Shown piece after piece: positions 13,876 through 14,035 of a stretch of 14,035 nucleotides of DNA. Made by a program: the position numbers and the translations under genes. Every line of letters starts with the position of its first letter. The stretch's first letter is position 1. Under the pieces are notes generated by a model. That model saw only the letters and a list, made by a program, of their open reading frames with translations. It was not told the origin of the DNA and did not search any database. Source of the stretch: Treponema sp. (GTDB lineage: Bacteria; Spirochaetota; Spirochaetia; Treponematales; Breznakiellaceae); contig JAIRUY010000067.1 of NCBI GenBank assembly GCA_031254175.1, positions 1-14,035 on the forward strand, read 5' to 3'.

Positions 13876-13968
13876 ATGGTAGGCAAAGACTATCTGCTTC
13901 AACTGGACATGGAGGGAAATATAATCACCGGCAATTTGGCAGATCAATACATGCTGAAAAAACAGTAG
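13876..13968 (+). CDS. Doubtful 30-residue ORF after the membrane protein
   Basis: An ATG seven bases after the stop of the membrane-protein gene opens 30 codons (MVGKDYLLQLDMEGNIITGN, then LADQYMLKKQ). It has no ribosome site and no recognisable family. It could be a small protein translated by reinitiation, the relic of a longer C-terminal part of the preceding protein, or chance. The remaining bases, 13969-14035, show nothing recognisable. Confidence 0.2.
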   Translation: MVGKDYLLQLDMEGNIITGNLADQYMLKKQ

Positions 13969-14035
13969 TGTTTTTATAACAAGCTGTCTACTAAAAACCC
14001 GCAAAAAATGGCAAACAATAAAGCAAATAACAGAT

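Overview
The window looks like ordinary chromosome from a bacterium of about 45-50% GC, most probably a spirochaete close to Treponema. This is an inference with moderate confidence. It rests on an indirect Asn-tRNA/Gln-tRNA pathway (gatA, gatB and an apparently non-discriminating aspS), a spirochaete-style loose lipobox, a cheR-cheB pair, and a secreted protein that resembles the DUF2259 family I associate with spirochaetes. No phage, insertion sequence, CRISPR, rRNA or tRNA was seen.

Layout. (1) Positions 2-4627, plus strand: 3' part of gatA (cut by the window edge), gatB overlapping it by ATGA, then aspS of the alphaproteobacterial type. Together these make misacylated Asp-tRNA(Asn) and Glu-tRNA(Gln) and amidate them. 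(2) Positions 7284-4645, minus strand: a compact operon of a YtrA-type GntR repressor, an ABC ATPase, a six-helix permease and a GIN-domain (DUF2807) lipoprotein. All junctions overlap, and a strong promoter with an inverted repeat lies in front. (3) Positions 9639-7350, minus strand: purA (TTG start), then 18 bases later a standalone ATP-pyrophosphatase subunit of GMP synthase with no glutaminase domain. Together they cover the ATP and GTP branches leaving IMP. (4) Positions 11672-9673, minus strand: cheR-cheB, whose promoter appears to start transcription at the cheR ATG. (5) Positions 11674-13968: a conserved-looking small protein divergent from cheR, a secreted DUF2259-like protein convergent with it (overlapping stop codons), a 203-base gap holding three consecutive perfect hairpins, an eight-helix membrane protein, and a doubtful 30-codon ORF.

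The most notable signals concern glutamine use. GatA carries an apparent in-frame three-residue deletion that removes the catalytic cis-serine of its amidase signature. GMP synthase here lacks the glutaminase half altogether. Both enzymes keep the ATP-dependent half that can accept ammonia (GatB and the PP-loop domain). One reading is a lineage living in ammonia-rich surroundings, such as a gut, that has relaxed its glutamine-dependent amidotransferases. A sequence error in gatA, or separate glutaminase genes elsewhere, would be simpler explanations. The second structural curiosity is the hairpin cluster at 12860-12977, whose third hairpin abuts a perfect TATAAT.
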